Of a stretch of DNA of 64,000 bases, positions 24,554 to 33,604 are shown in pieces. The notes under the pieces were generated by a model. It searched no databases. It had not been told where the DNA came from and saw nothing but the letters and a program-made list of their open reading frames with translations. Every line of letters begins with the position of its first letter. Position 1 is the first letter of the stretch. The translations under genes and the position numbers were made by a program. Source of the DNA: Bradyrhizobium sp. JYMT SZCCT0180 (GTDB lineage: Bacteria; Pseudomonadota; Alphaproteobacteria; Rhizobiales; Xanthobacteraceae); NCBI RefSeq assembly GCF_018130165.1, contig NZ_JAFCLZ010000008.1, positions 1-64,000 of the forward strand, given 5' to 3'.

Positions 24554-26220
24554 CGTTGGCTCCTCTGCTCAACGTGGGGGACCGTGGCCGGGCGGAATTT
24601 TGCCGGCGGCAAATAGAGCCCGCCTGACGCTGACACGAGGTCATCGATGGACTGGGCCGCGAGCAAGTCGCGGGTTGCGGCGTTGACATCGATGCCGAGG
24701 TCGGATGGCAACATCACGATACCGCGGCGGCGCAGGCTGTCGCTTGTTTCGGGCGATTGTCGCCTTCCGAACTCAGTATCGCCGGCGACGGCGCGCAATG
24801 CCGCCTCGCGTTCCCTCGGCGACCGGCAACGCAAAAGGTTGGCGACGCCACATTCGGTGACGACATGGCTGACGTCGTCACCATAGATCATGACCGGCGG
24901 CAGCGCGAAGCCGGCCGAGGCTGCGAGATCGAATGCGTCCAGTCGTTCGACAAAGCTCGGCGCGCCATTCGGCTGTTGGGTCTGAACCATCTGCACCACG
25001 AGCTTGCGTCCGCGCAGGCTCTCGCCCGCTTCCTGACCGGCGCGCAGCCAGGTGGGACTGTCGTGGCGGCGGCCACGCGTGTCGGCGCCCATGTTCGGCG
25101 CGCCGCCGAAGCCGGTGATGCGATCCTTGGTGGCCGTCGAGCTGTTACCCTGCGCGTCGATCTGCAGCGTACCGCCGATGAAGAGGTCGCAGGCATATTG
25201 CCCGGCGACCTGTGCGAGCGCGCGGTTGGACCGCAGATTACCGTCGGCGCCAACCGGGAATATATCGGCGCGGTTCGAGACGTAGCGTTCCATGCCCAGC
25301 TCGGAGCCGAAGCAATAGACGCTGTCGACGAAGCCGGCTTCGATCGCGGGGATCAGGGTCGGGTGCGGGTTGAGCACGAAATGGCTGGCGACCTTGCCCT
25401 TCAGCCCGCGTTGCGCGGCATAAGTTGGCAGGATCAGTTCGATCGCCGCGGTCGCATAGCCGATGCCGTGATTGAGCCGCCGCACCTGGTAGGGTTCGTA
25501 GACCGCTGATATCGCCATCATCGCCATCAGCACGTTCTCGTTCCTGATCTTGGCGGGATCACGCGTGAACAGCGGATCGATCAGATACGGCTTGGGGCCC
25601 GGCACCACGATGTCGACCCAGTCGCCGGGTATGTCGACGCGCGGCAGGCGGTCCACGATCTCGTTGACTTGCGCCACCACAATGCCGCCGCGGAACGCCG
25701 TCGCCTCGGTGATGGTCGGCGTGTCCTCGGTGTTAGGGCCGGTATAGAGATTGCCGTCGCGGTCGGCCTTGTCGGCGACGACAAGTGCGACCTGCGGCGT
25801 CAGGTCCACCAGCATGCGCGCATAGAGTTCGAGATAGGTGTGGATCGCGCCGATTTTGACCGCGTTCGCAGCGACGAGTTGGGCGAGCTTGCGGCTTTGC
25901 GGCCCCGCATAGGAGAAATCGAGGCGGTTCGCGATGCCGCGCTCGAACACGGCGAGATGGTCGGGCAGCGCCAGCACCGACTGCACCATGTGCAGATCGT
26001 GCACCCGCGCAGGATCCACCTTCGCGAGGGCCGAGGCGAGAAAATCCGCCTGCTTCTGATTGTCGCCTTCGATCGTCACGCGGTCGCCGGGCTCGATGAT
26101 TGCCTCGAGCAACTGCGTGGCGAGATCGGCCGGGCAGACCTTTCCGCTCGTACCGCTGAGCGCGGCGGCCCGCGCGAGGCGGGAGGCGCGATTAGCTCGG
26201 CGTCGTGACGTGTCTAACAT
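24550..26220 (-). CDS. mdcA: Malonate decarboxylase alpha-subunit-type malonate CoA/ACP transferase
   Basis: The start at 26220 is chosen because AAGGAGAC precedes it (556 residues). The product belongs to the MdcA/citrate-lyase-alpha-like CoA-transferase family. Characteristic segments are IEGDNQKQADFLASAL, GPNTEDTPTITEATAFRGGI, FVLNPHPTLIPAIEAGFVDS and ITGFGGAPNMGADTRGRRH. In the classic mdc operon MdcA moves malonate onto an acyl-carrier protein, and MdcC, D and E follow. Here none of these follow and malonyl-CoA decarboxylase is coupled instead. A CoA transferase (acetyl-CoA plus malonate) feeding the decarboxylase would give a two-enzyme malonate cycle. This is inference. Confidence 0.9.
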   Translation of the reverse strand: MLDTSRRRANRASRLARAAALSGTSGKVCPADLATQLLEAIIEPGDRVTIEGDNQKQADFLASALAKVDPARVHDLHMVQSVLALPDHLAVFERGIANRLDFSYAGPQSRKLAQLVAANAVKIGAIHTYLELYARMLVDLTPQVALVVADKADRDGNLYTGPNTEDTPTITEATAFRGGIVVAQVNEIVDRLPRVDIPGDWVDIVVPGPKPYLIDPLFTRDPAKIRNENVLMAMMAISAVYEPYQVRRLNHGIGYATAAIELILPTYAAQRGLKGKVASHFVLNPHPTLIPAIEAGFVDSVYCFGSELGMERYVSNRADIFPVGADGNLRSNRALAQVAGQYACDLFIGGTLQIDAQGNSSTATKDRITGFGGAPNMGADTRGRRHDSPTWLRAGQEAGESLRGRKLVVQMVQTQQPNGAPSFVERLDAFDLAASAGFALPPVMIYGDDVSHVVTECGVANLLRCRSPREREAALRAVAGDTEFGRRQSPETSDSLRRRGIVMLPSDLGIDVNAATRDLLAAQSIDDLVSASGGLYLPPAKFRPATVPHVEQRSQR

Positions 26221-26297
26221 GGTGAGTCTCCTTCGCTGTCCTCGAAGCAAAAGCTAGGAGATCATCATTGATTATAGAAACGATATTTTATAATATA

Positions 26298-26320
26298 ATT
26301 GATCGTAAATCAGGATCAAT
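26298..26320. promoter_or_regulatory. LysR-type operator candidate, malonate region
   Basis: ATTGATC at 26298-26304 and GATCAAT at 26314-26320 are perfect inverted 7-bp arms separated by 9 bases. They lie just before the LysR ATG at 26324. An AT-rich stretch with further near-palindromes lies between it and the MdcA start at 26220. This arrangement suits autoregulation plus activation of mdcA. Confidence 0.5.
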
Positions 26321-26323
26321 CAT

Positions 26324-27184
26324 ATGCTGAATTTCGAGCTGTTGCGTGCCTTTGTTGCCGTGGCCGATTACGGCGGTTTTCACCGCGCCGCGGAGCGGCT
26401 CAACCTGACCCAATCGACGGTGAGCCAACAGATCAAGCGGCTTGAGCTCGAGACCAAACGGCCCTTGTTCCGGCGGACAACGCGCAGTGTCGCACTGACC
26501 GACGATGGCGAGATGCTGCTGGGCGACGCGCGCCGCCTGTTGCAACTGGAGGAAGCGGCCCGCCACCGCCTGGCGGCGCCGCGGCTGTCTGGCATGGTGC
26601 GTCTCGGAGTGGTCGAGGAAGTCGCCGGCGGTTCGCTGCCTTCGGCGCTCGGCCGCTTCGCCACGCTCAATCCGGGCGTGAAGCTCGAGGTGCAGATCGG
26701 AGTCAGCGCGGAACTGATCGAGCAACTTAACGCGGGGCGGCTTGACGTCGTGTTCGCAAAGCGGCCGCTCGGAACCTCGAAAGGGCGCGTGGTGTGGCGT
26801 GAGCCGCTGGTATGGGCCGCGGCCGACACGTTCGATCTTGTTCCGGGGGCGGCGCTGCCGCTGGCCCTGTATCGCGAGCGCTCGGTTTCTCGCGAGGCTG
26901 CACTCATCGCGCTCAATAACAACGAACTGACCTGGGAAATCGTCTATACCAGCCCCAGTTTGACAGGCGTGCGCGCGGCGGCGCTCGCGGGCCTCGCTGT
27001 CACCCCGCTTCCTGCCAGCGCAGTGATCGCAGGCCTGCGCATTCTCGGTGTCGAAGAGGGGCTGCCGCGGCTTCCTGACCTTGAGTTCGCGATCTACGAG
27101 AAGGCCCGGCCTGACAAGGCTGCCGCGGCGCTGGCAGCGGTTCTGCAGACCCTTGCACAGGGCCCGTCACGCCCGGCGATCTGA
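26324..27184 (+). CDS. LysR-family transcriptional regulator of the malonate genes
   Basis: The product has 286 residues. The N-terminal winged helix-turn-helix reads LLRAFVAVADYGGFHRAAER, then LNLTQSTVSQQIKRLELE. A substrate-binding domain spans about 90-280. It is divergent from mdcA, and 103 bp separate the start codons. LysR regulators beside malonate catabolic genes (as MdcR) activate them with malonate; the same role is inferred here, without an assigned ligand. Confidence 0.92.
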   Translation: MLNFELLRAFVAVADYGGFHRAAERLNLTQSTVSQQIKRLELETKRPLFRRTTRSVALTDDGEMLLGDARRLLQLEEAARHRLAAPRLSGMVRLGVVEEVAGGSLPSALGRFATLNPGVKLEVQIGVSAELIEQLNAGRLDVVFAKRPLGTSKGRVVWREPLVWAAADTFDLVPGAALPLALYRERSVSREAALIALNNNELTWEIVYTSPSLTGVRAAALAGLAVTPLPASAVIAGLRILGVEEGLPRLPDLEFAIYEKARPDKAAAALAAVLQTLAQGPSRPAI

Positions 27185-27209
27185 GGGGCAACGCCCCGGC
27201 ACGGTAGCA

Positions 27210-27497
27210 TCAACATCCTCGGCAGATCGAATTTATCTCCTTGTCGACCTTCGCGTTTTCGGAGTCGATAGAGGGCATGGGGTCAAGCATGGGGTGGCCC
27301 ACGCCATCTGAGGAAAGTGCCGTGCCAGACGAGTTGGTGCCGGGCGCGGCAGCGGTGGTGCCGAGGGCGCCGCCGCCCATCATGGACATATGAGACGATC
27401 CCATGCCATGCGCTCCTCCCATGCCGCCGCGGGCAAACGCCGCGGTGGTTGAAAGGCCAAAGCAAAGGGCGATGCAAAGAACGGAAAGCTTTTTCAT
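27210..27497 (-). CDS. Small exported glycine/serine/methionine-rich protein
   Basis: The product has 95 residues. The N-terminus MKKLSVLCIALCFGLSTTAAFA is a Sec signal peptide, and GAGGAG precedes the start. The mature protein begins RGGMGGAHGMGSSHMSMMGG, with repeated Gly, His, Met and Ser. The C-terminal half is polar and ends with INSICRGC. The Gly/His/Met content could bind metal, but no family is recognised. It is divergent from another glycine-rich exported gene at 27795. Confidence 0.7.
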   Translation of the reverse strand: MKKLSVLCIALCFGLSTTAAFARGGMGGAHGMGSSHMSMMGGGALGTTAAAPGTNSSGTALSSDGVGHPMLDPMPSIDSENAKVDKEINSICRGC

Positions 27498-27794
27498 ATC
27501 GAAACTCCTCGTTGGAGTCGGCCGGTTCTGCGCAACTCGTTGATTGATGTGCGTGAAGCTGTTTTAGGTTCGTAGTCCGCCGATGCCACTAAATTCAGTT
27601 TTAGAAAAGCCCGGCGCTGGCTCGGCAATCCCCGGTGAATGAACTAATCGAAGCAACCACGGCCTTCCTGGCCGACAAGGCTCGCGCAGAGTTGAGCGGC
27701 GGACGCGTCGCAGCTGGTGGCGTTTGCTCGATGCGTTTCCCATTTCCAGGTCACAAGTCCCGGCTGGGAGCTGTATCTCTGACGGAGAATGTTG

Positions 27795-28274
27795 ATGTTG
27801 CATAAAACAGCGATCGCGTTATTGGCAGTCATGTCCATCGGCCTGGCTTCTCCAACCATGGCCCTGGCGCGTGGTGGAGGCGGTGGTGGCCACGGGGGCG
27901 GCATGGGCGGTGGAGGCTTCGGAGGCGGTGGCGGTTTCCACGGCGGTGGAGGCTTCGGAGGCGGCGGCTTCCATGGTGGCAATCTGGCCGGGGGCTTCCA
28001 CGGCGGGAGCAGCTTCAGCGGCTTTCGAAGTGGTGGATTTCACGGCCAAGGATTTCATGGTCGCGGCTTTGGAAGCCGCTTCGCGCTCGGCACGGGCCTA
28101 GGCTATGGATTCTACGATCCGTACTATTATGACGACTACAGCGACGGCTACGGTTACGGCTATCCGAACGCTTCGAGCGATTCTTACGTTGAAGGCGATG
28201 GTTGCTATGTCGTTCAACGCCGCGTGCACACCGTGCATGGTTGGCGCCGACAACCTGTTCAGGTGTGCGGTTGA
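27795..28274 (+). CDS. Small exported glycine-rich protein
   Basis: The start at 27795 is preferred over the ATG at 27789, because GGAGA immediately precedes 27789 but sits at good spacing from 27795; this gives 159 residues. A signal peptide (ALLAVMSIGLASPTMALA) is followed by Gly/His-rich repeats of the GGGGFGGGG and GGFHGG types. A Tyr/Asp-rich stretch (YDPYYYDDYSDGYGYGY) comes next, and the end is CYVVQRRVHTVHGWRRQPVQ. The conserved basic/aromatic end occurs in small exported rhizobial proteins. No function is known. Confidence 0.75.
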   Translation: MLHKTAIALLAVMSIGLASPTMALARGGGGGGHGGGMGGGGFGGGGGFHGGGGFGGGGFHGGNLAGGFHGGSSFSGFRSGGFHGQGFHGRGFGSRFALGTGLGYGFYDPYYYDDYSDGYGYGYPNASSDSYVEGDGCYVVQRRVHTVHGWRRQPVQVCG

Positions 28275-28331
28275 TGGGCAGAACGGATGCCGATTACGAT
28301 CTGCAGCGGTAATCCGACAGGCTCGGCGGCT

Positions 28332-28373
28332 ATGAGATGACCTCGGTATGCGAGCATGCCGAGGTCGTCTCAT
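28332..28373 (+). terminator. Long hairpin after the glycine-rich gene
   Basis: ATGAGATGACCTCGG at 28332-28346 pairs with 28359-28373, 15 bp with one G-U pair, around a 12-nt loop. It lies 58 bases after the stop at 28274. It has no T run, so it may be a terminator or an RNA stability element. Confidence 0.5.
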
Positions 28374-28799
28374 GGATTGATCCTGCCGCGATGTAATAGT
28401 CGCGCGATTTGGGGGCAGGGCGCCTTGTTCCCTGATGACGTGTCGGCAAGCCAAGAATGATCACGCGACACTAAACGCGTATTTAATTGAGAACAGGGCA
28501 CCGGGCCGCCATGTTTGAAATGTTCCTGACGGCTAGCTGCGTGTCAGGAATGTCTTTGGGCAAATCTTCCGAGAAGAAAAGTCATTCTGGAAGCGCATGA
28601 GCAGGCTTGCGGCAATTCACGGCCGCGTGAGCTTATCTGCGCGGAGATGAGATGATTGTGCTCTCGCGTTCTTTTGTTCGCAAACGTGTGATCTCGCCCG
28701 TGGCGACCAAGACGTTGTTCGCAGCTGTGTCGTTGCAATGAACAAGCGGAGCCGGCCGAGCGGCCAGGCCCAGCCGGGCACGTAGCTGAGGATGGATGG
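28374..28799. other. Upstream region of the efflux operon, inverted repeat and shared motif
   Basis: No credible gene is present. TTCCTGAC (28523-28530) and GTCAGGAA (28543-28550) form an inverted repeat with a 12-bp spacer, an operator candidate for the RND operon. AAGCCAAGAATGA (28448) and CGTATTTAAT (28478) recur before the small gene at 36893. The last 25 bases supply GAGGATGG as ribosome-binding site for 28800. Confidence 0.4.
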
Positions 28800-31700
28800 A
28801 TGGGTATCGTTCGCTTCGCCCTGAGATTTCCGCATACGTTTTATGTGGTCGCCGCCCTGATCCTGTTTCTGGGCGTCGTCGCATGCCGGGAGATGCCGAC
28901 CGACGTCTTTCCGGAAATCAATATCCCCGTCGTAACGGTGATCTGGAGCTATACCGGCCTGAGTACGCCGGAGATGGAGCAGCGCGTCACCACTTACAGC
29001 CAGTACGCCATCAGCTCGAACGTCAATGGCATCAAGAACATCGAGGCGCAGACGCTGGCCGGACTTTCGGTGCAGAAGATCTACTTTCAGCCGGACGTCA
29101 ATCTCGACCTCGCGATTGCCCAGATTGTCTCGGCAACCAACGCCATCCGTGCACTGTTGCCGCCGGGCATCCAGGCCCCTCTGGTGGTGCAGTTCAATGC
29201 TTCAAGCGTGCCGGTGTTGCAGATCAGCTTGAGTTCCGACACCCTCAACGAGCAACAGCTCTATGATTACGGAATCTATCGCATCCGCCAACAGTTGGCG
29301 CCGATACCGGGCATCACGCTCCCGACGCCCACCGGCGGAAAATATCGCCAGATCATGGTCGATCTGGACCCCTCGAAGCTGCTCGCCAAGGGACTTACGC
29401 CGCTTGATGTCGTCAACGCAGTCAACACGCAGAACCTGACGCTGCCGGCAGGAACGGCAAAATTCGGTAGCACGCAGTATGCCGTCCGCACCAACGCGAC
29501 GCCCGCGACCATCGATGATCTCAACAATATTCCAGTCAAGGTCGTCAATGGGGCCACGATCTTCGTAAAGGACGTCGGCCAGGTCCATGATGGCTGGTTG
29601 GTGCAGCAAAACGTGGTGCGGCAGAACGGTCGCCACTCCGTCCTGCTCAGTATCATCAAGAACGGGAATGCCTCGACACTGAGCGTCGTCAATGCCGTGC
29701 ACGAGGCCTTGAAAACAGCGCGCGCCGCTGCGCCCCCCGGGATGCAGATCAACGAGCTGTTTGACCAGTCGGTGTTCGTGAAACAATCCGTTGCCGGTGT
29801 CTTGCGTGAGGGCGCAATCGCCGCGGGCCTTACCGCGCTGATGATCCTTGTATTCCTGGGATCGTGGCGTTCGACGCTGGTGGTCATGATCTCGATTCCG
29901 CTATCGATCCTCACTTCGCTGGTTGTGCTGTATTTTCTCGGTGACACGCTGAATACGATGACGCTCGGCGGACTTGCGCTGGCGGTCGGCATTCTGGTGG
30001 ACGATTCCACGGTCACGATCGAGAACACCCATCGGCTGCTTACCGAAGAGGGAATGCCCCTGCCGCAGGCCACGCTGCACGGCGCCGCCGGTATCGCCAT
30101 TCCAACGCTGGTGTCGACGCTGGCCATCAGCTGCGTCTTTACCTCGGTGGTGTTCCTCGAAGGGCCGGCGAAATATCTGTTTACGCCGCTGGGCTTGGCG
30201 GTGGTATTCGCAATGCTGGCGTCCTACGGCCTGTCCCGAACGCTGACGCCTATCGTCATCGGCTTGTTGCTCAAGGGCGAAAATCACGGCCCGGTGGATG
30301 CGACAAAAGCGGGCTTGTTTGCCCGTTTCCATGCCGCGTTCGAGCGCAACTTCGAGGCCATGCGCCACCGTTATTCAAGTTCGCTCGCTGTACTCATCAA
30401 GCATCGTTACGTCATTCCGATGTTCATGTTGCTGCTGCTTGGGCTTGGAGTCGTCACATTCCCGCTCGTCGGCCGCGACTTCTTTCCGGCCATCGACGGC
30501 GGACAGATACAGCTTCATGTGCGCGCGCCTGCCGGAACGCGGATCGAGGCCACGGAAAAGATTTTTCAGGAGGTCGAGAACAAAATTCGTGAGATCATAC
30601 CTGAAGACCAGCGGGACCTGATTGTGGACAATATCGGACTGCCGGCGCGGGCCTACAATCTGGCGTTCACGGATGGCTCGACCATCGGCGTCAATGACGG
30701 CGTCATTCTGGTGTCGCTGAAGGAGGGTCACAGGCCGACCAGCGAATATGTGCGCAAGCTGAGGGAGGCGCTGCCTGCCGCGTTCCCCGAAGACACCTTC
30801 TATTTCCAGGCCGCAGACATCGTTACCCAGATCCTCAATTTCGGTCTGCCGGCGCAAATCGACGTCCGCACCGTGGGATACGACAAGGACAACAATCTCC
30901 GTATTGCGAACGAGCTGCGTCGGCGAATCGCGGCCATACCGGGGATCGCGGATGCGCACCTGCAGCAGGAAGTCGATGCGCCCGCATTTTATGCAGATAT
31001 CGATCGCACGCGCGCAGCCCAGCTTGGGCTCAATGCGAATACCATCGCAACGAACCTCAATGTCAGCCTGAGTTCCTCGGAACAGGTGACACCGAATTTC
31101 TGGACCGATCCCAAATCGGGTATTCCGTATTATCTCGCGGTGCAGACACCCGAGAGCAGGATCACTTCGCTGAACGATCTGCGCAATACGCCGGTTTCCA
31201 GCGGGATTTCGTCATCGTTGACCGACGTTCCCGTGCCGGGCCTGCTCAGCAACGTGACGACGTTCAGGCGCGGCAGCGTTCCCACCAACAGCAACCAGGC
31301 CAACGTCCAGCCGGTCTATGAAGTCTATGCCAGCGTTCAGGGTCGTGATCTCGGCGGTGTAGCCGGCCAGATCAGCAGCATCGTGACGGACCTGCAGAAG
31401 CAGCTCAAGCCCGGAAACACCATCCAGGTGATTGGCCAGATCCAGAGCATGAACGGGGCGTTTCTCGATCTCGGCATCGGGCTGCTGTTCGCAGCGGTGT
31501 TTGTCTATTTGCTGATGGTCGTGAACTACCAGAATTTCGGTGACCCCTTCGTCGTTATTCTGGCGTTGCCGGCGACGTTATGCGGAATCCTCACCATGCT
31601 GTTCATCACCGGGACCACGCTCAACGTGCCGTCCCTGATGGGGGCGATCATGGCGGTCGGCGTCGCATCGGCAAACTCCATTCTGCTCGTCACGTTTGCC

Positions 31701-31991
31701 CGCGAGCAACAGCTGGGGGGCAAGACGGCGTTCGAGGCGGCCATCGAGGCCGGACATACGCGGATTCGGCCGGTGCTGATGACCGCGGCCGCCATGATCG
31801 TCGGTATGATTCCGATGGCGATCGGCGCGCCGGGAGAAGAGCAGAACGCGGCATTGGCGCGCGCGGTGATCGGCGGGTTGCTGTTCGCAACTCCGACGAC
31901 GCTGCTGGTCGTGCCGTATCTCTTCGCCATGCTGCGCAAAGGCAACGACGGCAAAGTACATCACGGGGTATTTGACGAGGTGCTGGAATGA
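28800..31991 (+). CDS. RND-family efflux permease (AcrB/HAE1-type)
   Basis: The product has 1063 residues, typical for an inner-membrane RND pump with twelve membrane helices and two large periplasmic loops. TM1 is near residues 10-27 (TFYVVAALILFLGVVA). The TM4 proton-relay Asp pair is visible in ALAVGILVDDSTVTIENTHR. The TM10 Lys found in AcrB is not evident; the segment reads VGVASANSILLVTF. The porter region carries VQFNASSVPVLQISLSSD. GAGGATGG precedes the start. Its adaptor follows with a 4-base overlap; no outer-membrane factor is present. Substrate is not predictable; drugs or organic compounds are more likely than metal ions because no CzcA metal motif was noted. Confidence 0.92.
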   Translation: MGIVRFALRFPHTFYVVAALILFLGVVACREMPTDVFPEINIPVVTVIWSYTGLSTPEMEQRVTTYSQYAISSNVNGIKNIEAQTLAGLSVQKIYFQPDVNLDLAIAQIVSATNAIRALLPPGIQAPLVVQFNASSVPVLQISLSSDTLNEQQLYDYGIYRIRQQLAPIPGITLPTPTGGKYRQIMVDLDPSKLLAKGLTPLDVVNAVNTQNLTLPAGTAKFGSTQYAVRTNATPATIDDLNNIPVKVVNGATIFVKDVGQVHDGWLVQQNVVRQNGRHSVLLSIIKNGNASTLSVVNAVHEALKTARAAAPPGMQINELFDQSVFVKQSVAGVLREGAIAAGLTALMILVFLGSWRSTLVVMISIPLSILTSLVVLYFLGDTLNTMTLGGLALAVGILVDDSTVTIENTHRLLTEEGMPLPQATLHGAAGIAIPTLVSTLAISCVFTSVVFLEGPAKYLFTPLGLAVVFAMLASYGLSRTLTPIVIGLLLKGENHGPVDATKAGLFARFHAAFERNFEAMRHRYSSSLAVLIKHRYVIPMFMLLLLGLGVVTFPLVGRDFFPAIDGGQIQLHVRAPAGTRIEATEKIFQEVENKIREIIPEDQRDLIVDNIGLPARAYNLAFTDGSTIGVNDGVILVSLKEGHRPTSEYVRKLREALPAAFPEDTFYFQAADIVTQILNFGLPAQIDVRTVGYDKDNNLRIANELRRRIAAIPGIADAHLQQEVDAPAFYADIDRTRAAQLGLNANTIATNLNVSLSSSEQVTPNFWTDPKSGIPYYLAVQTPESRITSLNDLRNTPVSSGISSSLTDVPVPGLLSNVTTFRRGSVPTNSNQANVQPVYEVYASVQGRDLGGVAGQISSIVTDLQKQLKPGNTIQVIGQIQSMNGAFLDLGIGLLFAAVFVYLLMVVNYQNFGDPFVVILALPATLCGILTMLFITGTTLNVPSLMGAIMAVGVASANSILLVTFAREQQLGGKTAFEAAIEAGHTRIRPVLMTAAAMIVGMIPMAIGAPGEEQNAALARAVIGGLLFATPTTLLVVPYLFAMLRKGNDGKVHHGVFDEVLE

Positions 31992-33250
31992 ACTTCAATC
32001 GTCCTTTGGATGTTGAGCCGCCGGAGAGCGGTCATGAGACCGGGCCGGCAGGCCTGCCGCCCGGCAAGCGACGACGGGCTGGCTTGCTTTCGGGTGTCGG
32101 GCTTGCCCTCGTTCTGATGACGGCGCTGGCTTGCGGGGCGTGGAACCATTACGCGCAGCATCGCCAGGTGGTTACGACGGCGAAACAAAGCCTGGAATTT
32201 GTCCCGCAGGTTCGTGTTGCGGCGGTGCGACCCAGCGCCGGCACGGAAGTTGTCAGCCTGCCGGCGACCACATCGGCGTTCTCGGTTGCCAATATCTTTG
32301 CCCGCGCCAGCGGTTATGTCGATAAACGCGAAGTCGATATCGGCGACCGGGTGAAGGCGGGCCAGTTACTGGCCGAAATCGTGGCACCCGAACTCGACCA
32401 CCAGATCGCCCAAGCCGAGGCGACGCTCGGCCAGTTCAAGGCAGCCTTGCAGCAGGCCGAGGCAAACCGCGAACTCGCCAAGGTGACCTGGGATCGTGAC
32501 GGTCCGCTGGTGAAGCAGGGCTGGCTGACCGCGCAGCAGGGCACTACCGACATTCAGACCCTGAAGGCCCAGGAGGCCGGCGTCTCCGTTGCACAGGCCA
32601 ATGTGGTGGCTGAGGAAGCCCAGTTGCAGGTGTTGCATCAACAGAAGCTCTATCAGCACGTTGTCGCCCCATTTGATGGCGTGATCACCCAGCGCAACAT
32701 CGATATCGGCAGCCTCGTGCAGGCCGATGCGACCAGCGGCACCTTCATGTTCACCATCATGCAAGGCAATGTCATCCGGACCCAGGTCTTCGTCCCGCAG
32801 GACGAAGCCTTTGGGCTGCGACCGGGAATTGAGGCCGTCGTGCACGTACCCGAGATCCCGGATCGCAGCTTTCCCGGCAAGGTGACGCGGATAGCCGATG
32901 CGTTGCAACCAGGCTCCCGGACCCTGCTGACCGAGATCGATATCCCCAATCCCGACGGGGCGCTGGCCCCCGGGATCTACTGCACGATCGAACTGCATAT
33001 TCCGCGCAAGACGCCAAGCTTCACGGTCTCCGCCGACGCCGTCATCTTCAACAAGGCTGGGCTGCAAGTTGCAGTGGTCGAGAATGGCGTCGTGCATCTG
33101 CGCAAGGTGACGGTGGTGCGCGACCTCGGGCAGCAGGTCGAGGTCAACAGCGGTGTCAAGCCGGGCGATCAGGTCATCCTCAACCCCGCTGTCGATCTGG
33201 TTGAAGGCAGCAAGGTGCGCACCAGGCTCCAGGTGACACAGGTATCCTGA
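31988..33250 (+). CDS. RND efflux periplasmic adaptor (membrane-fusion protein)
   Basis: The product has 420 residues. An N-terminal membrane helix (GLLSGVGLALVLMTALAC) follows a basic, proline-rich leader. Lipoyl and hairpin motifs are VANIFARASGYVDKREVDIG and GQLLAEIVAPELDHQIAQAE, with a long helical hairpin at about 130-230. The beta-barrel follows (VVAPFDGVITQRNIDIGSLV), and FVPQDEAFGLRPGIEAVVH forms the membrane-proximal domain. The overlap with the pump gene (ATGA) couples their translation. The order pump-then-adaptor is the reverse of acrAB. Confidence 0.92.
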   Translation: MNFNRPLDVEPPESGHETGPAGLPPGKRRRAGLLSGVGLALVLMTALACGAWNHYAQHRQVVTTAKQSLEFVPQVRVAAVRPSAGTEVVSLPATTSAFSVANIFARASGYVDKREVDIGDRVKAGQLLAEIVAPELDHQIAQAEATLGQFKAALQQAEANRELAKVTWDRDGPLVKQGWLTAQQGTTDIQTLKAQEAGVSVAQANVVAEEAQLQVLHQQKLYQHVVAPFDGVITQRNIDIGSLVQADATSGTFMFTIMQGNVIRTQVFVPQDEAFGLRPGIEAVVHVPEIPDRSFPGKVTRIADALQPGSRTLLTEIDIPNPDGALAPGIYCTIELHIPRKTPSFTVSADAVIFNKAGLQVAVVENGVVHLRKVTVVRDLGQQVEVNSGVKPGDQVILNPAVDLVEGSKVRTRLQVTQVS

Positions 33251-33259
33251 CTCTCAAGA

Positions 33260-33289
33260 CCGGATGAAGCAGGCAACAGCCGCATCCGG
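33260..33289 (+). terminator. Hairpin after the adaptor gene
   Basis: CCGGATG at 33260 pairs with CATCCGG at 33283-33289 across a 16-base loop, 10 bases after the stop. The TTTAAT-rich sequence beyond gives a weak T tract. It may end the efflux transcript. Confidence 0.4.
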
Positions 33290-33604
33290 CGGCCGATCCT
33301 AAAATCCTATTTAATGGTGCGGCCGATCTATCGCGACTATATCCACCTGCGTGCGGCTCACCCCGCTTGTCCTATGGGGGTGTCTCTCCTGGCCGCAGAG
33401 CGGACGGCGCACGCCACGCCTCATTCCCCCGGTGAGGCTGGCGGTGCCGTCCGGCTCTTAGGTAAGATTTGGGCGGAGAATCCAGTTCCGGGCAAGGCCT
33501 TGGCATTGCAAGTGGTTGACCTTATGGCATTGATAGCAGTTGGCAGACGTCAGGCTTCCGGCTTGCCGGACGAGCATGGCTTTGCGGCAATCGAGAAGCG
33601 GCAT
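33290..33604. other. Leader region of the response regulator
   Basis: No gene is called here. An open frame runs into the response regulator from 33314 but has no recognisable domain before 33605. CTATTTAATGG near 33307 resembles the AT-rich motif at 28478 and 36840. No clear promoter boxes were seen. Confidence 0.35.

Noticed and set aside
24757..25509. 250-residue plus-strand frame
   Set aside because: It is antisense to MdcA, which matches its family throughout.
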